Assembly: GCA_013397115.1 (NCBI GenBank)
Contig: VWZW01001341.1
Span: 186,001 to 250,000 of the forward strand
From: Edolisoma coerulescens
Taxonomy: Eukaryota; Chordata; Aves; Passeriformes; Campephagidae
Direction: 5' to 3'
DNA length: 64,000 nt
Both the position numbers and the translations under genes were made by a program. Below are positions 1 to 13,665 of this stretch, piece after piece (positions within the stretch are counted from its first letter, which is position 1; every line of letters begins with the position of its first letter). Under the pieces are notes generated by a model that worked only from the letters and a program-made list of their open reading frames with translations, ran no database searches and had not been told where the DNA came from.

Positions 1-957
1 GAAGGAATGTTCATTAAAGTCTCCACTCTGGCTTTGCAACTTCATTTTAAATCCAAAACACTGCCTGTCAACAGACAGGGAAGGGGACTCACTGAAAGAT
101 GGACTGTGCTCAGTCCTTCGATGTATGTTAAGTGCTGCTGCATTGAAGCCCACCGAGGCCAGAGTCTGGCCTTGTAAATCTTGGTAGGTTCTAAGCTGAC
201 ATGTAATTTACTGTGAAAGGAAAACTCAGTTTTCCCCAGCTTTGAAAAAGGAATAAGGGCTGGTGGCCATTGCAGATCCTTTTGCCCCTAATGGTGAGAT
301 CCAGCAAACTTTGTTGAGGTCTGCAATAACAGACTTCAATTTTATTGTCTTCTGACACTGACTCACCTGAGAAAGGTAATAACTATTCAAAGAGTTTGTA
401 TCTCATAATAAAATGTAAGCCTAATTTACTCACAGAGGCAAATTAAAAAGCTTTGGCTTAGTCTAATATGTCACTTCTTGCAGCATTCCCCCCATGGTAG
501 CTAATGAAACGTTACCAAGAGTGACACTCTAAAATCTGAGCCTGGGGACAAAATACCCTCAGTGCAATGTAAAATACAGGGCCCCCTGTGTGGGAAGGTA
601 GTGTTCCCCACCAAGTGACTCCCCATCCCCCTGTTTTCACTTCTTGTCAACTTTTTCCAAGATTTTTGCTTCAAAATGATCCATCTGGAGGTGCTGTCCC
701 ATGCAAAGGAAGGCAAAGCTCCTTTTTCAAACATATCAAGGAAGAGTTCCTCACCCTCAGTTGGGTTTGCAAACCAGTTCAGTATTTACCTTTGGCAAGG
801 GAGGAAGGGAAGAGCATTTGCAAGCCTCTGTTTCAGCGCATTTGCCTTCCCCGCTGCTGGGAGGTGCAGACTTTGTTCTGACTGTGGGCTGAGCAGCAGA
901 GTGCAGGTTTTAAGAGTGCCTTTCTTCTTGGCCAAATCTGTTGTTTGGAAGCTGACG

Positions 958-984
958 GCTGCTGCTGCTGCTGCTGCTGCTGCT
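958..984. repeat. (GCT)9 trinucleotide microsatellite
   Basis: Nine uninterrupted GCT units, seen directly. It is intronic by position. In forward and reverse frames it gives short Ala or Ser runs, which inflate spurious open frames here. Confidence 0.95.
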
Positions 985-2814
985 CCTGTAATTGCTGAGT
1001 TTATTGCTGCCTGAAGCAAATGAGTGAGGAGGAGGAAAAGTAGGAGGAACAGAAAGTGCCATTAATCTACTCTTTGCTGAGTTCGTGGGGGGAAAAAAAG
1101 GCAAGTATAATTCCTGTAGGCACCCAGTATGGTGATGAGCACGGCAAAAGCAGTCGGATATCACATGCTAGTATATTAGTAGGATGAAGAAGGCAAAGGA
1201 GGTCGCAGATCTTCACAGCTCAGGAAGCCTCTCACCAGGCTGTTCTCTAGCATGGGTCTCACCCAGGGCTGCATTGACTCCGTGTTGCCTTGCAGGTCCT
1301 GTGGCAGGACCTGGTCCCATACTTACTCCATCAAGTCAGGATGTGGCCTTGTCTTCCTGCAAAGTTCTGCAAAGCACAGAGGCTCAGGTCTAAAATATAT
1401 ACATTAAATAAAAACAAGAAGTATGAAGGTATTGCCTTATCTGTAAACAACTTTGCTCCTAGACGTGTCTGCTCAGAGATACATTATTATCTCAAATTAT
1501 TTTCTTAGACAAGACTATCTATCAGTATTCTGTACAAGAAGGAAAATGCAAAATGTAGATATCTGTCTTTTACTGAAAAGGTCACTGAAAATTATTTTCC
1601 AATGGGAACTTATTTTGCGATCAAAATAGTTAATGTAAGTGTTTTTTAATAAACCATTGATAGCCTTCCTGCTGCACTGGCCATTTCTCAACATAGTTCT
1701 GCTATAATAGAGACCATTGAAGGATATCAAAAAGACAAAGTATTCAGGAAGATACAGTATCTTTTGTTAAACCAACTGATTCAGTTGTGAATATAGGCAG
1801 GCTTTTGAGTATCCCAGCTTTTCTTCAAGTAATTTCCAAAGAGAAGCAAAGTGGTTAGCCCAGAAGTGGAAACACTATGTGATAAAAAGCTGATTCATTT
1901 GAGACTGAAAACCTGCACTGATTAGTGTAGAAGGAAGCCCACAAGTCCTCTGTAAAGTCATGAAGGGTTGGAATGCAAAAGACAAGGTGGAGGAGCAGGG
2001 GACACATGAGGTGTAATTTTTTGGCTTCAAGAGAAGCAAATTACAGGTAGAACCCTAATACTGCAAGTTTCAGACTCCTATCTCTGTGTAACTTGTAATT
2101 ACATGATTTATTAAGGAGTTTTTTCATGTTTAAGTTGACAGAAGGAGATAGGCAAGGTCATTGAAACTCCACAGCCACTTCACGCTCTTGAAGCATATTA
2201 GGAATTGTGGCACGAGAGCCCGCACAAAGATGAAGTAGAACTATTTGTTTATGTTGTTGCTGACTGAATCTGCTGCTGGCATCACCATTTAAAATCTGAA
2301 GTGTATTTAAAGTGGAATTGGCTCAACCAAAACATCCAGCAAATCCCCAGAGATACAGATGCAGAACAACAGTGGCAAACTTCCAGCTGCCATAGCAGGC
2401 ATTCAAAATCCTCTGGAAATAAATGACTTAAAGGCTTTAAAAGGATAAGAAACAACTGCCAAGCCAGACAGATCTCAGGGCCAGTTCCTGAAGGCCCCAG
2501 ACATGCATGACTTCAACTGATTTCCAACACTGTCATTTTTCCAGGACAGGCATTATGAGATGCCTGCCTTTGTTCAGGGGTTGATCACAATTGCTGCCTT
2601 CTACCCCAGCATTGTGGTTTACATGAGGATGTGTTTGGTCCAAACAAAGGGTCTCCCTAGCCCAGTTCCAGCCTCCAGCAGTGCCATAAGCCAGTTAAGA
2701 AGTGAGTGAACATTTACAACATTTCCCCACACGCTACCTCAGCTTCTGACTCTTTTCAACTGAGCCGGTTTTCTAAACCTCATGTGCTTCACCTGCCTAA
2801 TGATCATTTGTAAA

Positions 2815-3065
2815 TCTCTCTTTCAAGTACTTGCTCAGTCTCTCCTTGAACTTTTGCATTCATAACATCCTTTGGCAGGGAGACCCATGGGTTCATTGCC
2901 TGTTATACAGAGAACCACCTTCTTCTGGTAGTTTTCAACCTGTCTCCCAAGTACTCCATCTGAGGGACATTTATCCTTGCCCAGGATGAAACAGTGAATG
3001 TTTAGCCCTTATCCACCTTCTCCATATCCAGGATTTTGTAGTTCTTCAGTGTAGCCTACCTATGC
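2815..3065 (-). mobile_element. Old, degraded CR1-like LINE 3' region
   Basis: The plus strand reads like the reverse complement of the ORF2 C-terminus/3' region of ancient sauropsid CR1 elements. It contains CTTTGGCAGGGAGACCCATG, then a stretch ending in CCACCTTCTTCTGGTAGTTT, then CCACCTTCTCCATATCCAGG and a phrase resembling 'atgattttgtag'. Order and spacing fit old CR1/L3-like relics. It is heavily diverged with no open frame. Edges are approximate. Confidence 0.6.
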
Positions 3066-3450
3066 AGAGTTTTTCCAGTCCTAGTCCTAGCTTCTCTCCT
3101 ATTTCTTGGCCCCACAGCCAGGCAGAGACTGTTTTTTTGCCCAGACATCTGCCAGATAGGTACAGCTGAGCTCAAAGATGGAAGAAGGCCTCAGCACTGA
3201 ATTTCTGCAAAGGAGAAGGGATCAAACCCTGCTCCACGTTCAGAGAAGCCTTGCTAGATGGGACACGCACAAGTCACAGCCCAGCTTTTGGTGATTCCCA
3301 GTCACAGGACACAGACCACACATCTTCTGCCTCATGGGGCAAGGGCTCATGTCTGCAGTATGACCCAGTGCAGCCCTTCTCCATGGGCCTGGAGACCTGC
3401 CAGCAACTGGGCACTGGGCAGCAGCAACTTCTAACACAGACAGGAGCACG

Positions 3451-3482
3451 CTGAGATGCTGCTGAGATGCTGCTGAGATGCC
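3451..3482. repeat. 11-bp tandem repeat, about 3 copies
   Basis: CTGAGATGCTG is repeated head to tail: two perfect copies and a third that diverges in its last bases. Too short to assign to a family. Confidence 0.9.
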
Positions 3483-6400
3483 AGATGGTGGAATGGTCCC
3501 TTGTCCCAGAGACTGCACAGTCTAAAGTGACAAAAAACAATGGGTTGTAGCTTACAAATGAGTGAACGATGTCGGCTGTATTTCACTTTACATGATTTAT
3601 ATGAGATACGTGTGACATGAGTCATATAGAGATATATTCCACATAGTTTACAGATACACTTTGCATTCCAGACCTATTCTAAATACCCTTGCCTTAGCAC
3701 AATAATCTGTGTTTGTCACATCCTGTTTTATTTTCATAATTCCCAAGAAAATGAAACTATTCTCACTGAACAAATCAGCTTTTCACATTTAAAAAGAAGA
3801 CAAGTATTTTCTATAATACAAGCTTTCAGAATTATTCTGTCAGTTGTTTGTGAAATAGCTGCACTTTCATTAGACAAGAAAAATTATCTATAGCCCCAGG
3901 AAAAATTAATTTCATGGGATGCAAAAGATTGAAGACCTATTGATAGAGTACAATATATGCTTGGCAGCTGTCCCTTGCCTAAGGCATGAAATGGCCTGAC
4001 TATTATCTTGTCTACGGTTCAAAAGCAATTGCGCACATTGCACACAGAGCACCATCCACCCACAGAGCAAGCACCTAGTGATGATGGATATCACTATTGA
4101 TACAATTCACACCTAAAAACTAGAAGTGCTGGGAAAAGTATTGTGAATTCTAAAAGGTAATATGAATTCATTAACTGCAAAGAACACACACAGTTGCATT
4201 TAAGGAGTAGAGCTGTGACAGTAATTGCTGAATAGAATATTTTTTAAAAGCCCTTTTGTTCCTATTGGCATCAAAGCTATTGTTGAACTGTGCTGTACTG
4301 TCAGCAACGTGAATATTAGGGGTTTAGATCCATGCATGCAAAAGATCAAAAGCAGTGATGAAGGATTCTGTAATTATTAGTAATTGCTTCCCAAGTGGCC
4401 ATATTTTAATAAAGATTCTTCATAACAAAGTGTTCACTAAAGACTATGGGTTGAACTTATATTTTCATAGCAAGCACATGAGCCCATGGAAATTATTTCA
4501 CACATTATCATCATAGCTGGAAACTACCACTAATAAGAAATACAAATGCTACATAAAATCTGGGTATCATTATTAGCATTATTGTAATTTTAATGTAGAT
4601 TGTAATATTACATTTTCAATTAGAATAATTTCAACAAAAAAAAGTCAGTTAAAGTAGTTTCAGATTGAGTAAAGTCCTAATTTCTCTAATTCAGTGTTCA
4701 AAATTGCTTCAGTCATGTAAAATATTAATGGTGCATCACCTGTGGACTGCCATTGGCTCATAAATGGTACTTTCTAGGCTCAAGCCTCCATCCACTTAAA
4801 TGGATGTGAATCCTTACACAGACATAAAACTACGAGCACGGGCACAACAAATCCAAAAAAGGGTTTAAAAGCTCTGTCATGCCCTCTTGTCACACACCAG
4901 TACCCATCCTCTTGCCAAACACGTATCCTTAGAGCCTTACTTCATATTTGACCCTAAGGTTTGCCTTGGAGCTGCAATTGCTTATTCCAGGACTGAATTT
5001 GTCTTGAATAAATAAAAATCAGAACCATGGCACTATTAAAAATAACTCATATATGACAATAATAGTCCACTATGTCTCGTTGAAAAACACTGAAAATATT
5101 TAAGAAATTAAATGTTCTGCTGTCCAGATGTGGCATTAGGCAGCTTTCTCCGATCTTCTGCTGAGCATGGAGATCGTCTTGGAGTACACAACCTACAGAG
5201 CAGCTACATCTCAGTCAAGCCAAGCACCAAGAGGGAGCAGCTCCACCATGAGCTGGTGACTCCTGTGTATTTCCTAGAGGGACATTTGGAGTGCCTAACT
5301 GCAGGTGTACAGCTCCAGGCCTTCTCCCTTCCTACATGACAAAGCCCAAATGCAAAGGGTCAACAGACCACAGACCATAGAGTCAGAGAGATGCTGACAG
5401 GAGAGGGAAGGAGTTTGGGCTTTGTGGGGCAGATGCCACAGCTTTGCAGAACTAGTCCATACCTCTCCTCTACATCTGATTCTAAAAACAAGACATAATT
5501 TTCAGTGCCTGAAATGTCCTGTTAAAGTTACTGCTAGGATTAATTACACTTGTATGCTCCTCAGAGTGAAAACCTTACTGTGTCTGTCTGAAAGTGCCTG
5601 TTTGGATGCCAAGCAAATTAATAAAGAATAATAACAGTGGTGCCTGCATGAAAAGCCATCTCATTCTACTGAAACGAACGGGACAACTTAGTGCCTTCCA
5701 TTATGTGCAAAAAGCAATATTCAGTGGTTCGTTTATGACCTCTGAAGAAAAACACATACAAAACCCTTTCAAGATATCCTTCAGTGTGGCCAGGTTTTTT
5801 GTTTCAGTTAGGTTGCTTGTTGAATATGCTAAAGCACTCTACTAAAATTGTCACATGGCACTATTTCTTATACTATAATCTGTTATACCTCACAGAACAG
5901 CCTCCTTTACCATGCCAAATAAATTAACTCTCTTGCAGTTTCCTTTCTGTCATGGTTCAGTCTCCCATCTCACTCATAGGACACATTGGTACCATAATAT
6001 ATATATTTGCTCCAGGATAAATACTTATTTATCATATAGGCGAAGTGTGAGTTCTGCCCTGATATATAAAAGGTTGTAACAGGAGACTTTAGTCAGTCCA
6101 GTAGCTTCATTATTCTCCAACTCCCTCAAGATCATCTCTCAAAATAAAGCCCATTTTCTTTCACTTTCATCACTGCAAATCAGGAGTAACATCACCGAAC
6201 TTGATGTTTCCCTTCTGGTAAGGAAGAGTCAGGGCTGGTGTCTCCTATTCATGAAGTAAGTGGGGAAACAAATCGTGTCACTGTTTTATTTGCGTTTCAT
6301 CTAATTACTCAAGGCACAGCTTGCATTCATCCTCCTTAGTGCCTGTCTGTTTTCTGCACTTCTCCACTGTAGCTTACCCATTCTTTTGTAGCGATTTTGG

Positions 6401-9400
6401 TATCTGTTTAATTTACCATGACTTGTGCCACATTTTTCCCTGCAAGTTGCCAGGGGGAGAGGGCAGGGGGAAATCCCAAAGGAGAAGCACTGAGAAAGCC
6501 CACCAGGATGCATCTTATGTGACAAGCAACATGGAGGCCCATTCTCCTTTCAGCACAAGGGAGATTTACACCCATAGTTCCCGTTGTCATTAATGTAGTT
6601 ATACACGTAATTTGTCCCATACACTGAGAGGAAATAAATTTGAGAGAGGAGAAATAAAGGGTATTTGAGGGGAAAACTATTTAGTATGTAAAGCTTGTGG
6701 CTGCCAGTTGGTAATGAATGTGGCAGACATAATAATGGTAATAATAAGAAAAGACACCTACACATCTGAGTTAGGGTTATTGTAATATGGCATACGAACA
6801 GAGAACGAAACCATCAAGGAAACCACTAAATATCATTCTGAGGATACAGAAAGAAAATGTACTTAAGACTAAAGAGAAAATTAAAAGGAGAGCAAAAGTA
6901 GAACTAGGAACAAGCCAGCAAATGCAGCTGAGAAATGAGGGGTGTTCCCACTAAAGGAAACAGCAGCTCTCTATGAGAGTACCAGCCGGCCTGGGGAAGA
7001 GGCAGAAATAGATGGGATGCCAGCAGCAAGCGGCAGAAAGCACAGAGGTATCTCCATCCATCAGAAGACAAAAACAAACACATTCAGAAGAGACTGGAAT
7101 AAATTAGTTTACAGCATGATAAGTGACTCAGACTGTTCAAAATAGGAGTGTTTAGGTAATGAGATTACGGACCAGAAATAATCACAGAGGCTAAAGCTTA
7201 CAAATCAGTACTAAGGAGGACTCTTAAGTGGTGGATCTTAGTGATTCAGATACTTCACTGGCTCTATGTTTTGTACAGACAGTACAGAACATAACCAGAG
7301 GTGCTGGGATAGCACTGATGCTGCAGACAGGCAAACAGACATAGCATATGAAATTGTATGTCATGGTGTACCACCTTCCACTTCTTCCTGGCACCTAACT
7401 CACTGGCATTGCTCCTTTAGATAGGAATAGCAGCATAGGTAAGCACTACAGATAAAGCAATATAGATAAGGTGCAATTGCAGCTGTGCTAGGAGTTACCA
7501 TAAGCCAAATATAATCAAATATACTTACACAAAAAATGCATTTTAAAATAGCTCTAATACTTGAGAAGTAACTCTCAATGGGGAATCTCCGAAGTAGGGT
7601 GACTTTCAGGCAAGTCTCACACATTCATGAAAGCACCATGAAGCAGGAGCACCAAATACTGGATCACAGACAAATGATAGAGCCTCCATCATCTAGGAAA
7701 ACTATTTAGGGTATAAATAATAACCTCTGATTGATTAACTTTCTCTCCTTTGAGTGTAGAGAGAGATCAGGTGTGCAGCTATCTTGTCTGCAGATGGATA
7801 AATGCACCCTGAGAGACTTGGTCAGGATCACAAAGGAAGTCTCTGGTCTGAGTCACGGTCTCAGGCATCTCCTCAGCTGCCTTGTTCTACCTCTGAACTG
7901 TTAAAAGAGTCTTTCACTTGAATGGGGCTACATGAATTTTAAGTAGGGATTTGACCCATTGTATGCAAAACAGACAGAACATAAATCAGGCATAATTATT
8001 CTAGCATAAAATAGAGAACCTGTTTAAAATACTGCTGAATCTTGGTTCTGTAGAAGAAATATTACTGAGTCTAAAACCTTTAGCTGAGAAAAAGCGAAGT
8101 AAATCCAGGTTTTGGGAGGTATGAATTATGAGGAAAGACTGATCAGATGTTGCTTCTATAAATAATAACTGCTCATTAATTCTCATTTTGCTAATCCACA
8201 CATTTAAAGAACTCAACAACCCCTTTACCCCCAAGGGTACTCATCCCACTTCTCAGCAGAGTTTTAATTTATGTCAGTAACAAGATCTCATATTTCTAGG
8301 AATTCATTACTTTTAAAAAACCTATCACACTATTTTATTGGCAGGCTAGAAGATATTATCATAAATAATTGAAACTCAACTACACTTGTTCAGGCATTAA
8401 CAAACTACATTGGCAAGGCATCACACTTGAGTCTTTTTTTCAAGCATGTTCTTTAATTCATGGCACAGTTTTATGCCTATAGAGTGAGACCCCAAAAAAG
8501 GTCTACTGAATCCAGAATATGGGGCTTACCCATCCCACACGTGTGCTGAATGATTTGTTGTGCAGACACAAGTTTCACAATTAATTGCCAAGCCTTTTTA
8601 GTGACCAAAGGATGCTGTCACTATCCATGAGAGCAAATTCACAGTCTCCCATCATTTAAATATACAGACATGGGGTCATCCAGTGAAGATCTTGAAACTG
8701 AAACAGGAAATCAGTAATGTGAGCCTGATGTTAAGTAAAGCACAACCTGTAGTCCCAATATTAGCATTCATCAGGCAGAGCTCTCTTATGCAGGGGTGAT
8801 CTGAAGTGTGAAATGCAGAAGGATAATCAATCAGGGGAGCAGACCTTCCACATGGACAGCAGGCAACCACCTCCTTCCAGAGTTGTCCTATGGGACGTAC
8901 TCAGTGCAGCGGAGCATGGCAGATGATAAAGCATTATGCCATAGTGTCATTGAACTGATTCTTAAAAAGATTGCAAGGCGTTTTCATGCCCTACAAAGCC
9001 AGCTTGGAGGAGGAGAATCATATCAATATGTGACATGGGTGTACTCATAGATCATCCCCTGGCCTTACAGGAGACTTACTGCTACCAAATAAGGCTGTCC
9101 AGAGGCGGCAGGATTCATCTCACTGAACTTCAGCCAGCTAAAACTGAAGCATCTTACATAAGCTAATTGTCCAAGCTCTCTCCACACTGACCAGATGCAC
9201 CTCCAAACTAGGTATTCTCTCTTAAAATAGATGGGATGTGACACAGGTGGGATCAAGCTCCTACTGGAGAGGTCTATCTCCCTTCACTGAACATAGAGCA
9301 CCCCAACCAATGGCTGAAACCACTCACCTGAAGAACCTGAGGGAAGAAAAAATTAAAAACAGGAGCAACAAAGTTGTCCAAAGTTGTGTCAAGGACTAAC

Positions 9401-9456
9401 AGGGTGAGACAGACGACTGCAAACTCAAAAGAGGAGGTAAAACTACTCATGATTTC

Positions 9457-9470
9457 AAAAAAAAAAAAAA
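9457..9470. repeat. A14 homopolymer
   Basis: Fourteen consecutive A. No retrocopy body was recognised upstream, so it is treated as a simple repeat. Confidence 0.9.
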
Positions 9471-9574
9471 CACGGAACTAAGCAACAGAAGTTAAGTCTG
9501 AGCTGAAATTACTGTTTATATAAATACATCAGAGCAGCCTAGAGCAGAGGGGGAAAACAGTTATTTAACCTAAG

Positions 9575-9765
9575 GTTCAACATTGGCCCAAGAGCAAATA
9601 AGTATGTACTAAGAACACATAAATTCATTCTGAAGATTAGGAGAAGACTTCTAGCCACTGAAGGACCAAGGGTCTGGAACAGCCTTTCAGAGTAGTGAGA
9701 TACTATTTTTGGAATGTCATTGCCTGTAAAGAAGCTGCTCTGCTATGTTTATGGCATGCTTTAAG
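9575..9765 (+). mobile_element. Old CR1-like LINE fragment (ORF2 C-terminal region)
   Basis: The stretch around 9618-9690 (GAAGATTAGGAGAAGACTTC, then CTAGCCACTGAAGGACCAAG, then GTCTGGAACAGCCTTTCAGA) follows the CR1 C-terminal template 'R-R-x-L-x-x-x-E-G-x-x-x-W-N-S-L'. This is the form in old reptile CR1 copies, where 'ctggaacagccttcc' is typical. It is plus oriented, lacks a recognisable 3' terminus and carries stops. Boundaries are approximate. Confidence 0.55.
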
Positions 9766-12510
9766 ACATTATCATAGAGCATTTAAAACTGCTTGTGCAA
9801 CTCTTGTTGAAGTACAGGATACATAAATATCAGATAACTGTTCTGAAATAGAATATTTCAGAAAGACCCACTCCAATGTGAGACCATGCACGTGTGAAAA
9901 ACAACTCCACATTTAATTCTAAGTGTTAGGATAATTGATCACAGAGGTTTAAAACTGGGCTCTTTTTGCTTGACTGCCAAGTTTCAACACCAGCTTTCCT
10001 GAATGTCAGAATCTGACTCTGCATTGTTATCACTGTAACCGAGATCATGAAATTCCCCTTGTGCCCCACTGGTTCCATAGAAAAAGCAAGTGATTGTGGG
10101 CACCAGCTTCACAGTGGGCAGCCATGTAGCAGAAGCTAACTTCAGCAGCCCATTGCAAATCAGAAATGGGAGGAGAAGGCTAAAATAGAGCACACTGAAC
10201 TTCAGCTGTCATTTTGGTATTGTGGCTTTGATATTTTTATTCTTCTGAAAATTACATAGTTACCTGCCAGTGTCAGACATCAGACTGGACTTCAAGCAAG
10301 CAAATATACAGCAGACTAAACAGGAGATGTGTAAAGAAATAACACTGCAAGGCATTTTAAGGGAGAGACTTGAAATCCACTGGGCCTCTGGAAGGGGGTC
10401 TTATGTGTGCAGACACTTGGAACAGTCATCTTAATCAGTGGTGCTTAATAACATACTGCATGGATTCCACTCACTCTGGGAAACCAATGCAATTCTTTGT
10501 AGCTTGCTAAGATTTCTGGAGCTGCTGACACCTCCTGCTCCATTATTTGCAAACAGAAGGATTCCAGAGGGTCAAAGTCCCTGGGAACATAGACACCCCT
10601 GCCATCCTCCCTTTTGTAAACAAAAAACGATAGATATTGCAATCCACAGTGAACATGTTCTTTGTGGGTTTTACGCCCACAAAGAGAAGATGGTTACATT
10701 TAGAAGACCATGCCTTAAGTTTAAAATACAAGACAATAAATGCAAGGCAGATTAAATAGTGCAGCTACTAACATGACATAATGGATCATTTTGGTGTAGT
10801 ATGTAAGGAGGATGCTAACAGCATCATAAAGCACCCAAGCATAATAACAAAACTACTTCAGCTGACGCGGCTCTGAAAAATGCCTCTTTTATGAGAGTAT
10901 ACTTTGCAGAGAAAAAGCCTCAAATTTTCACAACCTGGTTGCAGGCATTAAGTAACAATCAGCTCTCAGAGAAAAGCTCAGTGATGTATTACGGCATTAG
11001 GTCTTGCTGGGGAAGACAAACTGTATCGTGATTACATGCAAAATTAATCCTGAAAAACTGCATTAGAAATATCCATGACTTTAAATTTCAGATCTATTTT
11101 CTTCCCTCCAGAAAGTACTGTTTAAATGCTGGGCACAGGAATCCCCCTGACAAGAATTCCTGAATACAAGGTTCATACAGTCCTGGAAAGAAACAATAAA
11201 ATTGCTTCACCTGTGCTCATTAAATATACAGTGCATAAACTCTGGCTTTGGAAATCTCATCAGCAGGAAGCTTCTTTCTTCCTTTCTTCATTTTGTTTTC
11301 CTACCCCCTGAGGATTACTGAAATCTCTGCATTAACCACCGAATAACGACAGTGTTCTGCAGCCTCGAGCTGTGACTAAGGATTTGGTCACAGAGGCTAC
11401 AGGGTAGGGAACCTAAAAGCTGCCATTGAAAAAATATGTTGTAATAGAAGTTATTTCCTTTCTAAGCAATTAAGCACCCAACCTTGTTTATCGCAAGTAC
11501 TTCTCACTTGCAGTGTGCACTTAGGAAAATCTGGCTATGAGAGACAACCCTGCTGTTTCTGTGATGATCATGGAAAAAAAAAAGCTCCCCCAGGTTCAGC
11601 AAGGCTCTGTTAAAACTTCTTTCTCTGTAACTCCAACCACTGCTTTTCAAGTGTTGTGGCTGAAAACATTCACTTTCCACATTCATCATCACCTGCACTT
11701 ATATATATTGTTACATACTAGCCCTTTTAGAATTCCACAGATACTCCCACGGAGGGTCAGGCCTTAAGGCTCCAAGTGCACAGACACTTTTCTGGTGATA
11801 CATAGAGTTCCTGGCTTCCTCCTCCTCAGATCTGTGACTGCTCATTCCTCCTCCCACTGCATCCTTTCAACTGTGCCAGCGCAAACATTTGTGTGGCCAT
11901 GCTGGGAATCAAACAGGGGAATTGATCCAGCTAAAAATAACTCTTTTTTTTCCAAGTCAATTTTAAGGCAGAGCAGTTCCTGATGTGGAAGGGTGGTGGA
12001 AAGCTGGAGGGCAGCAGGATCACGATGGGAGGCTGGGAGAGCAGGATGCCCCCCTGGCATCTGGTTATGCTGGCTCAAGCTGATCAGGACATAAGGTACA
12101 GGTTTTCAAGAATTTCCTGTCTGACTATTCAGCTTGCTATTTATTGAACTGGTCTTTCAAGCAATAAATGGCTTGAAAAAGAATAGAACATGAGAACTAG
12201 ATGCCCATAATATTGTTCCAAAGTGTATTAGGAAGCATAGGCATGGCCTGAGGTGCTTACCTCTTGAAGAAGACAGAAAATATTAAAACACACATTATAA
12301 TCTGAAGCACACAGGTACAAAACCAGTGGGTGACACTGCTGATCAGTGCAATGAAAGGGATAAAAATTATGTCAAAGAGAAGCTATCTTTAACCACTTTG
12401 GGAAAGACTGAGGAGAAACAGCAGAAGACCCAAAGTTCCAGGCTGGCCAATATGATGTCAGTGGGGTATCCAGGCTTCATTTACTTTCCAACAGCTCCCT
12501 TCATCCCAAG

Positions 12511-13665
12511 AATCACAGAATTGGTAAGGTTGAAATGGACCATAATGGGTCATCTGGTGCAGGCTTTGTGCTCAGTCAGGATCATCCTTGAGCAAATTGT
12601 ACTGAATTGTGTCCAGGCAGTTCTTGAATATCTCCAGTGAGGGAGACTCCACAATCTCTCTGGACAATCTGTTCCAGTGCTCAGACACCAGCAAACTAAA
12701 GAAATTCTTCCTTATATTCAGGTTGAACTTCCTGTGCATCAGCTTCTGCCCATTGCCCCTTGTCCCATTGCTTGGCACCACTGAGAAGAGCCTGGAAACA
12801 TCCTCTTGGCATCTTTCCTTCAGATGCTTATATACATTGATGAGGTCCCCTCTCAGCTGTCTCTTCTCAAGGCTGAACAGGCCCAGCTCCCTCAGCTTTT
12901 CCTCACAGGAGAGATGCTCCAGTCCCTTCATCATCTTTGTTGCCCTATGCTGGACCTGCTCCAGGAGCTCCCTGTCTCTCTTGTACTGAGGAGCCCAGAA
13001 CTGGACACAGCACTCCAGACGTGGCTTCAGCAGGGCTGAGCAGAACAGCACGAGCACCTCCTTTGACCTGCTGGTAATGCTCTTCCTAATGTACCCCAAG
13101 ATCCAAGCGACCTTCTTGGCCACAAGGACATGCTTCTCATGGACAGCTTGTTGTCCACCAGGACCCTCAGGTCCTTCTCTGCAGAGCTGCCTTCTAGCAC
13201 GTCAGCCCCCAGCCTGTCCTGGTGCACAGGGTTATTCCTTCCCAGGTGCAGGACCCTGCATTTGCCTTTGCTGAACTCCAGACAGTTCTTCTCTGCCGAT
13301 GTCTCCAATCTGTTGAGGTCCTTCTGAAGGGCCACTCCTCCAGGCTTTGAGCCAGCAAACTTGCTGAAAAGGCATCTATGCATTCACCCAAGTTATTGAT
13401 GAGTAAGTGAAACAATACTGGGCCCAGAATTGAACCTTGGGGGATGCCACAAGTGACAGGCCTCCAACTAGATCCTGTGCCCCAGATTATGAGCCTTAGG
13501 GATCTGCCATTTAGAGTCCACCTCACCATCCAATCATCCAGTCCACACGTTCTGAGTTTGCCTATTAGGACGTTGTGAGAGACAGTGTCAAAAACCTTGC
13601 TAAAATTGAGGCAGACAATGTCCACTGCTCTCCCCTCATGCATCCAGGTAGTTGCACAAGGTCCA
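12511..13665 (-). mobile_element. CR1 non-LTR retrotransposon, 5'-truncated, 3' end intact
   Basis: A minus-strand LINE with its 3' end at 12511 (AATCACAGAATTGG, the CR1 3' terminus read in reverse) and its truncated 5' edge near 13665. It is the largest repeat in the window. It retains the second half of the ORF2 reverse transcriptase and the ORF2 C-terminal tail, and sits inside the LHFPL6 intron in the same orientation as the gene. Length, 5' truncation and lack of a poly(A) tail are typical of avian CR1. No target-site duplication was evident, as expected for CR1. Confidence 0.95.
12572..13643 (-). pseudogene. CR1 ORF2 reverse-transcriptase relic, frameshifted
   Basis: Three overlapping minus-strand frames together cover the RT core to the ORF2 end. 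The first (13643 down to about 13380) has RT motif A as FSKVFD in a context like VDIVCLNFSKVFDTVSHN, and motif B as PQGSILGP. The second (13383 to about 13120) has KGKCRVLHLGRNNP and SSAEKDLRVLVDNKLS. The third (13123 to 12572) has LECCVQFWAPQYKRDRELLE and the NLNIRKNFFSLLVSEHWNRL tail. At least two frameshifts separate them. Motif C, normally F-A-D-D, reads FAGSK after a local deletion, so the catalytic aspartates are lost. It is non-functional and lacks the endonuclease domain. Confidence 0.93.

Noticed and set aside
12326..12640. 104-codon plus-strand frame
   Set aside because: Its second half is the antisense of the CR1 3' end, and the first half resembles nothing.
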